Source of the DNA: Flavobacterium sp. CG_23.5
Lineage (GTDB): Bacteria > Bacteroidota > Bacteroidia > Flavobacteriales > Flavobacteriaceae
Direction of reading: 5' to 3'
Length of the DNA stretch: 64,000 nt
NCBI RefSeq assembly: GCF_017875765.1
Contig: NZ_JAGGNA010000001.1
Span: 1,825,001 to 1,889,000 of the forward strand
Shown here: positions 28,223 through 38,165 of the stretch, piece by piece
Layout: the number at the start of each line of letters is the position of its first letter
How positions within the stretch are numbered: the stretch's first letter is position 1
Translations under genes and position numbers: made by a program
Notes under the pieces: model-generated
Databases searched by the model: none
What the model was told of the DNA's origin: nothing
The model's input: only the letters and a program-made list of their open reading frames with translations

Positions 28223-30238
28223 TTATATTTTAATAAGAACAATTTTCTCATTTTGTTTTTCAATTACTTTTTGAAAATATTCTTTTAGCGTTGAATAATA
28301 TTCTGCTGAAACGATTGGAGTATTCATTTGATTTACAATAGATATCTGAATCGTATTGCCTACTAAACTTGTCATGAATTTGAAATTTGCTAAATTATCC
28401 TGCATCGAAATATTCATTGCAGTTGGAAGGGTTTCCACCTTAAATCCCGCTGGGATCTGAATATTTATTGCATATTTATCCAAATAAGGAAAACCAAAAT
28501 CTACTGGATATTCTCTGTTTTCTTGTTTAAAATAATTTTGTTTCTGAACAAAAGATAGCATTGGTTTTATATAAATTTTTCCCCCGATTAATTCACTAAA
28601 ATTGGCACCACTAAAAGATAATGTCTCAGCAATAGGCAATTTCAGCTGTTTTTCGTTTGTTCTGGAATATTCTTGTATCTCCATTTGATCATTCTCATTT
28701 TCTAACTTTTCAAGATAAACGTCTTCTTTACTATCTTTTATCGATTCTCTAAAAACCATCGCATTATGATCGGTTCTTTGTCTTCGTAATTTTCCTAAAA
28801 CTTCCCCTTTTTCATTTAAAGAATAATTCATTGTTACTATATTATTAGAGGTCGTTTTTGGCATCAAATCTACTTCGCGCGAGGTTCCGTCTTTTCGTAC
28901 TAATCGACCAACCCAATTTAGCGCTCTAAAAGGTAAAACATTTGGTGTCGAAAAAGGATCAGTGGCATCCAGTAAGATTAAATTAGCTCCATCTTCAACA
29001 GCTCCAATTACATAATTAAAAGCTGTTCTATTAGGAAACATTGCAATTCCATTGGACCTAGTACTTACTAAGACAGGGTTTGCGGTTAAGCCAGCGTAAC
29101 GAAGCATTGCTGTTAGCATCAGGTTTATTTCGGCTACATTACCCGTTTTGTCTTTGTAAGCTTTTTTCACTCCATCATTACAGGAATATCCGTAATATTC
29201 ATTCCATTTTACAGTTGCTTTTACGTATTTTAAAATTGCATCAACTTTTTCTTCTACTGTATTCAATCCCGCAATCACAACTTTTAAATCCTCTTCAAAA
29301 TAACCTGTTTTATTCAATTCAGGACCAAAATCATCATATTGGTAAATTGTTTTTACAACTGAATTCCAATCTGTTGAGTATGTTTTTAGAGGTGAATTTG
29401 GATATTTTGTCATCGATAGTTCTTGCACCAAACTAGTCTTATAATTATCAATATCATTCACATAAACTTCATCCTTCATGGCAGGAATATTTTCCACTAA
29501 ATAATTTGTTTTTGTTTCTAAATAATCAATTTTATCATTAGAAAAAGAAGTCTTTGTGACCATCCCGTTTTGTGTTCTTTCTTTGGAAGTTAAAACAATA
29601 GATTTATTTGATGTATCAACAGTTATTTTGGGTGTTATAAATCCTTTTAAAGTAGAATTATAAACAAAGTATTCTGGTACATAGGAATTATATTCCGAAT
29701 AATTTACAGGAACACTAGATTGAAAAGCCCATTCCCTAGGACTTACTACATTATAAGATCGAATATTGTATTGGAATTCAATAATTGAACCTTCTTTTAC
29801 ATTAGGCAATGTTATTTTTTTTTGCCCCCAATACCTATTTATAATTTCATCAAATTCTCCATCGCTTTTTAATTTTGTTTTTTCAATTTTACCGGCGACT
29901 AAATTATAAGTCATTGCTTCAGAGAAAGATACTTTTTCCTTGGTATTATTCCCTAAATAATATCTCACTTTTTGATTTGCCCAATCATATCCCTCTTTTT
30001 TATAAATCTTTATTCGCATTTTCACTTCTGTGAGCATTGCAAACCCATTTTCTTGAGAATATTCAAAACTTAATTTCCCTTTTTTGAATAGGATAGCCGC
30101 TACAGCAGAAGTATCTTTCGGATGCGCTTTCTCTTGTAATTCTGAAATGGAAACCTTCCCTAATTCAAAATTTTGTGCTTTCATTTTAGAAATTGAAAAT
30201 AGAAGTACTACTACTAGAAGTGCTTTTTTGAATAACAT
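28223..30238 (-). CDS. DUF3857 protein with a degenerate transglutaminase domain
   Basis: The 671-residue secreted protein has a signal peptide ending KAQ at 22, a DUF3857 region at about 45-230 and a transglutaminase-like domain at about 280-430. Where active members carry GDCK and a catalytic histidine, this protein has KTGNVAEIN (about residue 366) and FNYVIGAVEDG (about 408). The Cys and His are replaced, and only the aspartate in LLDATDP remains. It is therefore probably a non-catalytic periplasmic protein. It directly follows a paralogue that keeps the Cys. Confidence 0.85.
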   Translation of the reverse strand: MLFKKALLVVVLLFSISKMKAQNFELGKVSISELQEKAHPKDTSAVAAILFKKGKLSFEYSQENGFAMLTEVKMRIKIYKKEGYDWANQKVRYYLGNNTKEKVSFSEAMTYNLVAGKIEKTKLKSDGEFDEIINRYWGQKKITLPNVKEGSIIEFQYNIRSYNVVSPREWAFQSSVPVNYSEYNSYVPEYFVYNSTLKGFITPKITVDTSNKSIVLTSKERTQNGMVTKTSFSNDKIDYLETKTNYLVENIPAMKDEVYVNDIDNYKTSLVQELSMTKYPNSPLKTYSTDWNSVVKTIYQYDDFGPELNKTGYFEEDLKVVIAGLNTVEEKVDAILKYVKATVKWNEYYGYSCNDGVKKAYKDKTGNVAEINLMLTAMLRYAGLTANPVLVSTRSNGIAMFPNRTAFNYVIGAVEDGANLILLDATDPFSTPNVLPFRALNWVGRLVRKDGTSREVDLMPKTTSNNIVTMNYSLNEKGEVLGKLRRQRTDHNAMVFRESIKDSKEDVYLEKLENENDQMEIQEYSRTNEKQLKLPIAETLSFSGANFSELIGGKIYIKPMLSFVQKQNYFKQENREYPVDFGFPYLDKYAINIQIPAGFKVETLPTAMNISMQDNLANFKFMTSLVGNTIQISIVNQMNTPIVSAEYYSTLKEYFQKVIEKQNEKIVLIKI

Positions 30239-30241
30239 ATC

Positions 30242-32152
30242 TTATTGATTTTTGGTTAAAATTATTTTTGCATTATCGTTTCTAGAAATTTGTTCAATGA
30301 AAAGGCGGTACTCGTCATATTCCTTGTTAGAATATATTCCTTTTTTAATAAAAAGAGTTCTTTTATAAATTAAATTAGAAGCATCTTTTTTAACTATTTC
30401 TGTTTTGTAGGCTCCAAACTTGGAATCCAATTCAAAACCTGCTGGAAGAAACTCTATGTTGAATCCAACTGGCAATTTAACTTCAATTTCATCCGTATCT
30501 ACAAAACCTCTTTGTATTTCCAATGGATTTATACGATTCCTTATTCTTTTTATATTTCCTGAAAATTGATTGTACGCATTCAAGACAAACATCATTTTAT
30601 TAGCAGAAATGCTTCCGTAATTAATGGCGTTTATACCCGCATTCTCGGTAAATCTTATTTTTTCTTTATCATTAGTGAATGTTATTTTCTCTAGCTTCAA
30701 ATTATTGATATTATCCCAATATTCTTTATAATGCAATTCTTTATCCGTTGGCTGCATATTTTCTACATCCGCTTTTCTATTGTATTGGGAACCTTCAGAA
30801 ACAATACTGATTTTACCAGAGAAATCGCCGTTTTCAGCAATAGTATAATTCCCTTTACTAACTTGAGTATTTCCTTTATCCTCATAGATTTTGGTATGCA
30901 CAATTTCACCTCCACTTGGTTTCATAATCAAAACATTTCTGTCATCTGTAAAAGTTCCCTGATATCCAAACGGAGTATCCTGACTGGTACATTCAAGCCA
31001 AACATAATTATCCCCATTGGGAATCGATAAAATCATGTGATTTCCTTGCATTGAAACAAAGTCTTTTTCGATATCTTTTTTTCTTGGATTTCCATATAAT
31101 ATGGTATTGTAAGAGGGAACATCTACGGCATTTAGGAGTGCCTTGGTATAATTGGTCAATGCTTTACAATCCCCGTAGCCCAATCGATCTACGTCGCCGG
31201 CTAACATAGGTTTCCATCCTCCAATTCCAATGCTAATATTTACGTATCGCGATTTTTTTTGGACATAATCATAGATTAGTTTTGCTTTTTTTATCGGGTC
31301 TTTTTCATCTCCAACCAATGCTTTCATTTTCGCCTTGGTTTCTTCAGGCAATTCTGTTGTGCCGGTTAAAATTTTATCGGAGTACCATTTCCCGAAAGCT
31401 TCCCAGGTTTTAGCAGTTCCATCAACATTTTCAAGATGAAATAGTTCTAGACCCATCATTACTTTTGGAAAAATCGAATTAAAACTAGGGCTATAGTCTT
31501 CTTCCTTTTGAGCCGGAATATTTGCTGCGGTATAGGAAAGTTGCGATGGAGTATCAATAGTCTTTTTAATTTTAAAATTATAAAAATTAGATTCCATTTT
31601 TTTAAAACCAAGATCTGGTGGATAACTTACATTAAGAATACTTTTTTCGATACTTACAAAATAGTCTGCCACAGGATACCATTGCGGTATAAAAGCAGTA
31701 TTAGAAGTTTCTAATTCACTTTCGAAAATGACTGTAAAAGGATATTGTATGGGAGTGTAATTCAGATAAATAATTCGGTCATCTGAAAAAAGAGTGCTGC
31801 CACTTACTGCACTCTGATCTCTAAAATCCTTTCGTTTTATTTTTTTTATTTCATTGCCTAAAACATCATAAACAACAGCTTCTATACTTTTTATAGATGC
31901 AGTCTTACTATAATATTCAGATGCTTGTATGGCGCCTAGCCCTTTTTCGTTTAGAACTGTAACTACCCTTTTAGTTTTAATATTCATATTTCTTTGAGAC
32001 GAAATAGTAATATCAATTTGGTTTAAACGAACTACAGCATTGGCATTTTCTTTGAGGCTATCAGAAATATTTAGACTATTATATTCCGTCTTTTGAGCGA
32101 AAAGGATGGTAGTAAAAAAAAAGAATACGAGGATGATATATCGGAATTGCAT
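30242..32152 (-). CDS. DUF3857 protein with an intact transglutaminase-like domain
   Basis: The secreted protein of about 636 residues has a signal peptide (MQFRYIILVFFFFTTILFAQ), a DUF3857 region and a transglutaminase fold with LGYGDCKALTNY (Cys near 327), GNHMIL (His near 371) and an acidic residue in WLECTS. Substrate and partners are unknown. I chose the ATG at 32152 because the longer form would overlap dtd and precede the signal peptide with 24 extra residues. The gap to the paralogue is 3 bp, so they are co-translated. Confidence 0.87.
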   Translation of the reverse strand: MQFRYIILVFFFFTTILFAQKTEYNSLNISDSLKENANAVVRLNQIDITISSQRNMNIKTKRVVTVLNEKGLGAIQASEYYSKTASIKSIEAVVYDVLGNEIKKIKRKDFRDQSAVSGSTLFSDDRIIYLNYTPIQYPFTVIFESELETSNTAFIPQWYPVADYFVSIEKSILNVSYPPDLGFKKMESNFYNFKIKKTIDTPSQLSYTAANIPAQKEEDYSPSFNSIFPKVMMGLELFHLENVDGTAKTWEAFGKWYSDKILTGTTELPEETKAKMKALVGDEKDPIKKAKLIYDYVQKKSRYVNISIGIGGWKPMLAGDVDRLGYGDCKALTNYTKALLNAVDVPSYNTILYGNPRKKDIEKDFVSMQGNHMILSIPNGDNYVWLECTSQDTPFGYQGTFTDDRNVLIMKPSGGEIVHTKIYEDKGNTQVSKGNYTIAENGDFSGKISIVSEGSQYNRKADVENMQPTDKELHYKEYWDNINNLKLEKITFTNDKEKIRFTENAGINAINYGSISANKMMFVLNAYNQFSGNIKRIRNRINPLEIQRGFVDTDEIEVKLPVGFNIEFLPAGFELDSKFGAYKTEIVKKDASNLIYKRTLFIKKGIYSNKEYDEYRLFIEQISRNDNAKIILTKNQ

Positions 32153-32201
32153 AAGAAAACATTTCCTCAAAAATATAAGAATTATTCGATTAAAAAAAAA
32201 C

Positions 32202-32654
32202 TTAATTTTTATTTTTACTGTCAATAGTTATAGTCACCGGGCCATCATTTAACAAAAGTACTTTCATGTCTGCACCAAAAATACCCGTTTGAACTTTCTT
32301 ACCCAGCTCAATTTCTAGGTGTTTCACAAAATTCTCATACAAGGGAATGGCAACATCTGGTTTTGAAGCTTTAATATACGATGGACGATTTCCTTTTTTA
32401 GTAGAAGCATGAAGTGTAAATTGGCTTACTACGATTATATCTCCATCAATGTCTTTTACAGATAAATTCATCACATGATCTGCATCATCAAAAATACGAA
32501 TATTGGCAATTTTACCTACCAGCCAATCAATATCTTGTTGAGCGTCATCATCTTCAATACCAACTAAAACCAATAATCCTTTTTGGATATCGGCTACAAT
32601 TTTATTTTCTATGGTTACCGAGGCGGAGGAAACTCTTTGAAGGACGATTTTCAT
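32202..32654 (-). CDS. dtd: D-aminoacyl-tRNA deacylase
   Basis: The 150-residue enzyme has the two signature motifs SQFTLHASTKKGNRPSY (about 76-92) and NDGPVT near the C-terminus. DTD removes D-amino acids and glycine mischarged on tRNA. Length matches the family. It lies between rsgA and the DUF3857 pair on the same strand. Confidence 0.95.
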   Translation of the reverse strand: MKIVLQRVSSASVTIENKIVADIQKGLLVLVGIEDDDAQQDIDWLVGKIANIRIFDDADHVMNLSVKDIDGDIIVVSQFTLHASTKKGNRPSYIKASKPDVAIPLYENFVKHLEIELGKKVQTGIFGADMKVLLLNDGPVTITIDSKNKN

Positions 32655-32673
32655 TTATAAGTCTTAAAATTTT

Positions 32674-32730
32674 AAAGTCGAAAGTCAAAAAACTATTCTA
32701 AATATTTAGTTAATGCTGACTTTCGACTTT
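32674..32730. repeat. Inverted microrepeat hairpin between rsgA and dtd
   Basis: AAAGTCGAAAGTCA (32674-32687) pairs perfectly with TGACTTTCGACTTT (32717-32730). The arms are built of the short CTTTCGA word that also recurs near 35950-35972 and 37203-37233. It may act as a processing or termination signal. Confidence 0.6.
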
Positions 32731-32753
32731 CGACATTGCAACTTTCGACACCT

Positions 32754-33731
32754 TTATTCTCTGGTCTTATCACTTATTATTCGGTCCTCATTATGAATAT
32801 CGGTACGATAATTTTCATCATCACCTTCCAGAATTTTCAGGTAACTTCTATAACGGGACCAGGCTATTTCGTCTTTTTCCAATGCGGCTTTAATGGCGCA
32901 ATGTGGTTCGTCTTTATGCAAACAATTATTAAATTTACATTGCTCTTTCAACTTGAAAAATTCAGGGAAATAACCACTAATTTCTTCTTTTTCCATATCG
33001 ACAATTCCAAAACCTTTGATTCCCGGCGTATCTATAATTTTGGCATCAAAAGACAAATCATACATTTCGGCAAAAGTTGTGGTATGTTGTCCTTGCTTGC
33101 TCGCTTCAGAAATTGTTTTTGTTTTTAGATGTAAAGTCGGTTCCATGGCATTGACTAATGTGGATTTCCCCACACCGGAATGTCCTGAAAACATACTCAC
33201 TTTACCAATCATCATCGCTTTCAACTCTTCAATTCCTTTCATTTCAGTCGAAGAGACGCGCAGGCATTTATATCCAATCTCCTGATACACGTGCTGCATG
33301 TATAATTGCTCATCAAGTGTAGCGTCATCAAAAGTATCAATTTTGTTAAAAACCAAAATTGTTTCAATTCCATAGGCTTCGGCAGTTACCAGAAAACGGT
33401 CAATAAAATTAAAAGTCGTTGGTGGATTATTTATCGTAACCAATAAAAAAACGCGGTCAATATTAGAGGCAATAATATGCATCTGATGCGACAAATTAAC
33501 TGATTTCCGAACAATATAATTCTTTCTATCGTGAATTTTATGAATGGTTCCCGTAACGGTATCGGATGATTCTTCGAGTTCATAATCTACAATATCACCC
33601 ACAGCAATTGGGTTGGTACTTTTAATTCCTTTGATTCGGAATTTCCCTTTCATACGGCATTCTATAAAATCCCCTTGTTCAGATTTTACGGTGTACCAAC
33701 TTCCTGTAGATTTGTAAACGAGTCCTGTCAT
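32754..33731 (-). CDS. rsgA: Ribosome small subunit-dependent GTPase A
   Basis: The 325-residue protein has an N-terminal OB domain and a circularly permuted GTPase, in the order NKID (G4), SGHSGVGKST (G1) and DTPGIKGFG (G3). A C-terminal zinc knuckle has CKFNNCLHKDEPHC. RsgA helps mature the 30S subunit. A -7 box TATCTTTG (33798-33791, minus strand) lies about 60 bp upstream. Confidence 0.95.
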   Translation of the reverse strand: MTGLVYKSTGSWYTVKSEQGDFIECRMKGKFRIKGIKSTNPIAVGDIVDYELEESSDTVTGTIHKIHDRKNYIVRKSVNLSHQMHIIASNIDRVFLLVTINNPPTTFNFIDRFLVTAEAYGIETILVFNKIDTFDDATLDEQLYMQHVYQEIGYKCLRVSSTEMKGIEELKAMMIGKVSMFSGHSGVGKSTLVNAMEPTLHLKTKTISEASKQGQHTTTFAEMYDLSFDAKIIDTPGIKGFGIVDMEKEEISGYFPEFFKLKEQCKFNNCLHKDEPHCAIKAALEKDEIAWSRYRSYLKILEGDDENYRTDIHNEDRIISDKTRE

Positions 33732-33846
33732 TTTTTATATTTAAGATATTAGATCTATGATATATGTTTTAGCATAAATAAAATATTTTGCAAAGATAAA
33801 TGATTTATGGAGGTTTTTCGATTTTCGAAGTGTCTAAAAAAAACAA

Positions 33847-33875
33847 AAAATCCCAAAACATTAAGCCTTGGGATT
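33847..33875 (-). terminator. Terminator of the Phe/Tyr operon
   Basis: AAATCCCAA (33847-33855) pairs with TTGGGATTT (33867-33875), and a T-rich run follows on the minus strand. It lies 70 bp past the last operon gene. Confidence 0.75.
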
Positions 33876-33944
33876 TCATAAATTTAAATGCTCAATCACT
33901 TAAATCTAAATTCAGCAATCGTTACTCTACAATCTTAAATCATT

Positions 33945-35027
33945 TTACGCATTTAATACTTTTTCTTGGTGGCCAATACTTTCCTGGTGAATCGCCTTAA
34001 ACATTTTAAGCACAAACTCTTCTGTCAAGCCTTTTTTCTCGCCTTCAAGAATCATTTTTCCAAGAATTTCATTCCAACGCGTATTTTGAAGAATTGCAAC
34101 GTTAGCGTCTTTTTTTACTTGACCTATTTCATCTGCTACTTTCATACGTTTTCCTAGCAAGTCTAATAAATTCTCATCCAAGATGTCAATATTCGTTCTC
34201 AATTTCGTCATTTTTTGAGTAAATTCTTCCGATGCATCATTTTGCTTTCTTACTTTCAAATCAATAAAAATTTGTTTCAAAGCCGTTGGCGTCACTTGTT
34301 GCGCTGCATCACTCCATGCATTGTCTGGGTCATAATGAGTTTCTATAATCATACCGTCATAATTCAAATCCAACGCTTCTTGCGTCACTTCGAGAATCAT
34401 TTTGCGATCTCCCGTAATATGAGACGGATCAATTATAAGAGGTAAATCAGGGAATTTATTTTGCAATTCGATAGGAATCTGCCATTCTGGAATGTTTCTG
34501 TATTTTGTTTTCTCATAAGTAGAAAAACCTCTGTGAATTACTCCCAGTTTTTCAATTCCTGCATTGTATAAACGCTCCACTCCGCCTAACCACAGAGATA
34601 AATCTGGGTTTACTGGGTTTTTTACCAAGACAATTTTTTTTGTTCCTGCCAAAGCATCTGCAATTTCTTGCATAGCAAATGGATTTACAGTCGTTCTGGC
34701 TCCAATCCATAACACATCCAGATCATATTCTAACGCTAATTTTACGTGAGCAGCATTCGCCACTTCCGTTCCCATTAGCAATCCAGTTTCTTCTTTTGCT
34801 TTTTTAAGCCATTTCAAGCCTATCTCCCCAACACCTTCAAATCCTCCCGGACGCGTTCTTGGTTTCCAAATTCCTGCTCTAAAAATACTTACATCAGAAT
34901 CTTTCAATTCATGTGCAATTTTCAATACTTGTTCTTCAGTTTCAGCACTACAAGGTCCTGCTATCACTAATGGATGAGTCAAATTGAATTCATTCAACCA
35001 ATTTCTCATTTCTTTCTTGTTTTCCAT
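33945..35027 (-). CDS. Bifunctional DAHP synthase / chorismate mutase
   Basis: The 360-residue protein has an N-terminal DAHP synthase domain (about 1-260; PLVIAGPCSAE, RAGIWKPRTRPGGFEG, IIDPSHITGDR) and a C-terminal AroQ-type chorismate mutase (about 268-355; LRTNIDILDENLLDLLGKRMKVADEIGQVKK). It controls both entry to the shikimate pathway and the branch to prephenate. It is the last gene of an operon with pheA, an aminotransferase and tyrA. The fused mutase may give feedback control by prephenate, as in related enzymes. Confidence 0.94.
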   Translation of the reverse strand: MENKKEMRNWLNEFNLTHPLVIAGPCSAETEEQVLKIAHELKDSDVSIFRAGIWKPRTRPGGFEGVGEIGLKWLKKAKEETGLLMGTEVANAAHVKLALEYDLDVLWIGARTTVNPFAMQEIADALAGTKKIVLVKNPVNPDLSLWLGGVERLYNAGIEKLGVIHRGFSTYEKTKYRNIPEWQIPIELQNKFPDLPLIIDPSHITGDRKMILEVTQEALDLNYDGMIIETHYDPDNAWSDAAQQVTPTALKQIFIDLKVRKQNDASEEFTQKMTKLRTNIDILDENLLDLLGKRMKVADEIGQVKKDANVAILQNTRWNEILGKMILEGEKKGLTEEFVLKMFKAIHQESIGHQEKVLNA

Positions 35028-35083
35028 CTTTTCTAAATTTTATTTTTTTTTAGTTTTTAGTTATTTTTAAACAACGGGATTGG

Positions 35084-35944
35084 CTATTTTTTCACGTTCA
35101 TTCCGTTTAATATTTCCTTTATTTTATTCACACTCTGCATTTCATCGTAAATCGCATCGTAATCTTCCTTTTCTAACAGTTCTTTAAACTTTGATAAATT
35201 AGAAATGTATTCATCCAATGTTTTTACCACTTGCTTCCTGTTTTGTTTAAAAATAGGCGTCCACATTGCTGGGGAACTTTTGGCGAGACGAACCGTACTT
35301 TCAAAACCGGAACCCGCCATATCAAAAATATCCTGTTCATCTTTCTCCTTATTAATCACCGTTTTTCCCAACATAAAAGCACTAATGTGAGACAAATGCG
35401 ACACATAAGCAATATGTTTATCATGCGATTTTGGGTCCATATAACGGATTCTCATTCCCATTGCCTTAAACAAATCCAAAGCTCTTTCCTGTAATTTGAA
35501 TGTCGTTTTTTCTACTTCACAAATAATATTCGTTTTCCCTTTAAACAATCCTTTTATCGCTGCCGAAGGTCCTGAAAACTCGGTTCCAGCAATAGGATGC
35601 GTGGCAATAAAATTGCGCCTTTTAGGATGATTGGCCACTGCTTCGCAAATGGGCATTTTAGTAGAACCCACTTCAAAAACAATCGTATGATCACCAATAA
35701 CATCCAACACTTTTGGCAAAACCGTCAATGCAACATCAACAGGAACCGAAACGATTACAAAATCGGCATCGATTAAATCATCAAAAGTTGCGCCAGCATC
35801 AACAACTCCGAGTGCAATTGCTTCCTCCAAATGAATTTCATTGTTATCAATCCCATAAATTTTGGCTTCCGGATGCAGGGTCTTGATGTCCAACACCATC
35901 GAACCGCCTATCAATCCTATTCCTATTACATAAACATTAGTCAT
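35084..35944 (-). CDS. tyrA: Prephenate dehydrogenase
   Basis: The 286-residue protein has the NAD motif VIGIGLIGGSM at 4-14, then ATHPIAGTEFSGP near 115-127 and SHLSHISAFMLG near 185. TyrA oxidises prephenate to 4-hydroxyphenylpyruvate. No ACT domain is present. It is preceded by an aminotransferase gene and followed by DAHP synthase-chorismate mutase on the same strand. Confidence 0.94.
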   Translation of the reverse strand: MTNVYVIGIGLIGGSMVLDIKTLHPEAKIYGIDNNEIHLEEAIALGVVDAGATFDDLIDADFVIVSVPVDVALTVLPKVLDVIGDHTIVFEVGSTKMPICEAVANHPKRRNFIATHPIAGTEFSGPSAAIKGLFKGKTNIICEVEKTTFKLQERALDLFKAMGMRIRYMDPKSHDKHIAYVSHLSHISAFMLGKTVINKEKDEQDIFDMAGSGFESTVRLAKSSPAMWTPIFKQNRKQVVKTLDEYISNLSKFKELLEKEDYDAIYDEMQSVNKIKEILNGMNVKK

Positions 35945-36005
35945 AAAGTCTTAAAGTTATAAAGTCGAAAGTCACCATGACCTCCAAATTCGTAATTCAT
36001 AATTA

Positions 36006-37157
36006 TTAATTTGTAATTCTCAAAATCGCTTCCTGCACTTTTTCCTCATTTACACACAATGCAAATCGAATATATCCTTCTCCATTAGAACCAAAAATGG
36101 TTCCCGGCGTAATGAAAATCGATTTGTCATATAAAATATCATTAATAAAATTCTCTGCCGATGTGATTCCGTCCGGTAATTTTGCCCAAACAAATAATCC
36201 AACACCTTCCTTGTACACTTTACAACCCAATTTCTCTGCCAATTGTTCGGTAAGAATTCTGCGTTTTCTATAAATTGCATTCATCGATTCAAACCATGAC
36301 TTCTCGCTTTTCAAAGCTTCAATTGCCCCTTTTTGAATCCCGTAAAACATTCCGCTGTCCATGTTGCTTTTTACTTTTAGTACCGCATCTATACAGGCTG
36401 CATTTCCTAAAACCATTCCCACTCTCCAGCCTGCCATGTTAAAAGTCTTGCTCAAAGAATTCAATTCCAAAGCTACGTCTTTAGCTCCTTCCACTTGCAA
36501 CAAACTCATTGGATTGTCATTCAAAACAAAACTATACGGATTGTCATTTACTAACAAAATGTTATGCTTTTTGGCGAAAGCCACTAATCTTGAAAACAAT
36601 TCCAAACTTCCGCTCGCTCCTGTTGGCATGTGCGGATAACCAATCCACATGATTTTAACTTTCGATAAATCCAGTTTTTCCAAAGCTTCAAAATCCGGTT
36701 CCCAGTTATTATTTTCTTTTAAGTCATAAAAAACTGGAACTGCTCCTACTAAATTAGTAACCGAAGTATACGTTGGATATCCTGGATTTGGAATCAGCAC
36801 CTGATCTTCTTCATTCAAAAAAGCCAATGAAATATGCATAATTCCTTCTTTGGAACCCATCAAAGGCAAAATTTCGCTCGCTGGATTCAACGCTACTTGA
36901 AAGTTGTTCTGATAAAAATCAGCCATACCTTGTCGTAATTCCGGCAATCCTTGATAACTCTGATATTGATGTGCATTTTCATCTTGCATTGCTAAAACTA
37001 CTGCATCAATAACAGCTTGTGACGGCTTTAAATCCGGACTTCCAATTCCCATATTGATAATTGGCTTTCCTTCAGAGGCCAATTGTCTTACTTCTCTCAA
37101 TTTTGAGGAGAAATAGTATTCTTCAATTATATCTAGACGTTTCGCTGTAGTAATCAT
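36006..37157 (-). CDS. Class I/II PLP aminotransferase, probably for aromatic amino acids or prephenate
   Basis: The 383-residue protein has the class I fold marks MGIGSPDLKPS, NPGYPTYTS, VNDNPYSF and SLSKTFNMAGWRVGM, with the PLP lysine near 235. Its place between pheA and tyrA points to transamination of phenylpyruvate, hydroxyphenylpyruvate or prephenate. Sequence alone cannot fix the substrate, and it may also serve other branched pathways. Confidence 0.85.
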   Translation of the reverse strand: MITTAKRLDIIEEYYFSSKLREVRQLASEGKPIINMGIGSPDLKPSQAVIDAVVLAMQDENAHQYQSYQGLPELRQGMADFYQNNFQVALNPASEILPLMGSKEGIMHISLAFLNEEDQVLIPNPGYPTYTSVTNLVGAVPVFYDLKENNNWEPDFEALEKLDLSKVKIMWIGYPHMPTGASGSLELFSRLVAFAKKHNILLVNDNPYSFVLNDNPMSLLQVEGAKDVALELNSLSKTFNMAGWRVGMVLGNAACIDAVLKVKSNMDSGMFYGIQKGAIEALKSEKSWFESMNAIYRKRRILTEQLAEKLGCKVYKEGVGLFVWAKLPDGITSAENFINDILYDKSIFITPGTIFGSNGEGYIRFALCVNEEKVQEAILRITN

Positions 37158-37240
37158 GCTATTAAATATTTCTCTTTTCAGAGCTTTTTATTATTTTATT
37201 ATTTTGACTTTCGACCTTTAACTTTCGACTTTTAGACTAA

Positions 37241-38068
37241 TTAAGGCTTTGTATTTTTATATTCGCCTAGTACTTTGAAGTATTCTGCCATAATGGTCAA
37301 TAATGCTTTTGCCTTGGCATAATCTTCGTATTTTTCGAAAGTAACATCCACAAAAAAGGAATATTTCCAAGGTGTTTCTATTTTTGGTAGCGATTGTATT
37401 TTGGTTAGATTCAATTTACAATCACTCATTACATTCAAAACCGCTGCTAAGCTACCACGTTTGTGATCCAATTCAAATTTGATGGAAGCTCTGTTTATTT
37501 CATTTTTAGAAACAAAATTATCCGCTTTATTAATGATCACAAATCGTGTCATATTATTATTAATCGTCTGAATTTCTGGCGCCAAAATTTCTAATTCATA
37601 CATTTCAGAAGCCGTTTTACTTGCAATTGCAGCAATTCCTTTCAACTGATTTTGATGTATTCTTCGAGCCGTTTCAGCAGTATCTTTATCTTCGACTAAT
37701 TTTATGTCCGGATACTTTTTCAGAAACTCCATACATTGCAATAACGCCATCGGATGGGAATGTACTTCCAGAATATCTTCTATTTTCTGCCCTTTTAAAG
37801 CCATTAAATTTTGATGAATATCTAAATAATGCTCTCCTATAATGTGTAAATTGTTTTTATCAATCAAGGCATAATTCGGAATAATTGGCCCCGCAATAGA
37901 ATTTTCTATCGCCATAACCGCCTGATCTGATTTCCCTGAAAGCAAGCTATCTACTAATTCTTCAAAAGACAAACACTCCTCTACCTCAACATTTTGATAG
38001 TAATAATCCTGTGCCACCTGATGATGAAAAGAGCCTTTTATACCTTGTATTGCAATTTTTGTACTCAT
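37241..38068 (-). CDS. pheA: Prephenate dehydratase with ACT domain
   Basis: The 275-residue protein has the prephenate dehydratase opening IAIQGIKGSFHHQVAQDYY, AVMAIENSIAGPI near 75-88 and NMTRFVII near 172, then a C-terminal ACT domain at about 190-270 containing HKRGSLAAVLNVMSD and KIESLP-like KIQSLPKIETPWKY, where phenylalanine is expected to bind. It makes phenylpyruvate. It is the first structural gene of the aromatic operon and lies directly behind an attenuator. Confidence 0.95.
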   Translation of the reverse strand: MSTKIAIQGIKGSFHHQVAQDYYYQNVEVEECLSFEELVDSLLSGKSDQAVMAIENSIAGPIIPNYALIDKNNLHIIGEHYLDIHQNLMALKGQKIEDILEVHSHPMALLQCMEFLKKYPDIKLVEDKDTAETARRIHQNQLKGIAAIASKTASEMYELEILAPEIQTINNNMTRFVIINKADNFVSKNEINRASIKFELDHKRGSLAAVLNVMSDCKLNLTKIQSLPKIETPWKYSFFVDVTFEKYEDYAKAKALLTIMAEYFKVLGEYKNTKP

Positions 38069-38085
38069 ATTCTAAACTTTTAAGC

Positions 38086-38114
38086 AAAAAAAAATCCTGA
38101 TTTTCATCAGGATT
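38086..38114 (-). terminator. Attenuator terminator in the pheA leader
   Basis: On the minus strand AATCCTGAT (38114-38106), the loop GAAA and ATCAGGATT (38101-38093) form a 9-bp stem that runs into nine T residues. It ends only 17 bp before the pheA start codon, so it cannot end an upstream gene and must act as a conditional terminator. Confidence 0.88.
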
Positions 38115-38165
38115 GTATATTAGTTTTATTTGTTTGTTTTTTTCAAATAACCATAGCACAATCCC
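38109..38165 (-). promoter_or_regulatory. Antiterminator pairing in the pheA leader
   Basis: GGGATTGT (38165-38158), directly after the leader stop codon, is complementary to ACAATCCT (38116-38109; seven Watson-Crick pairs plus one G-U). The second segment overlaps the 5' arm of the terminator, so the two structures exclude each other. A ribosome resting on the leader stop codon would cover the first segment. Confidence 0.75.
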
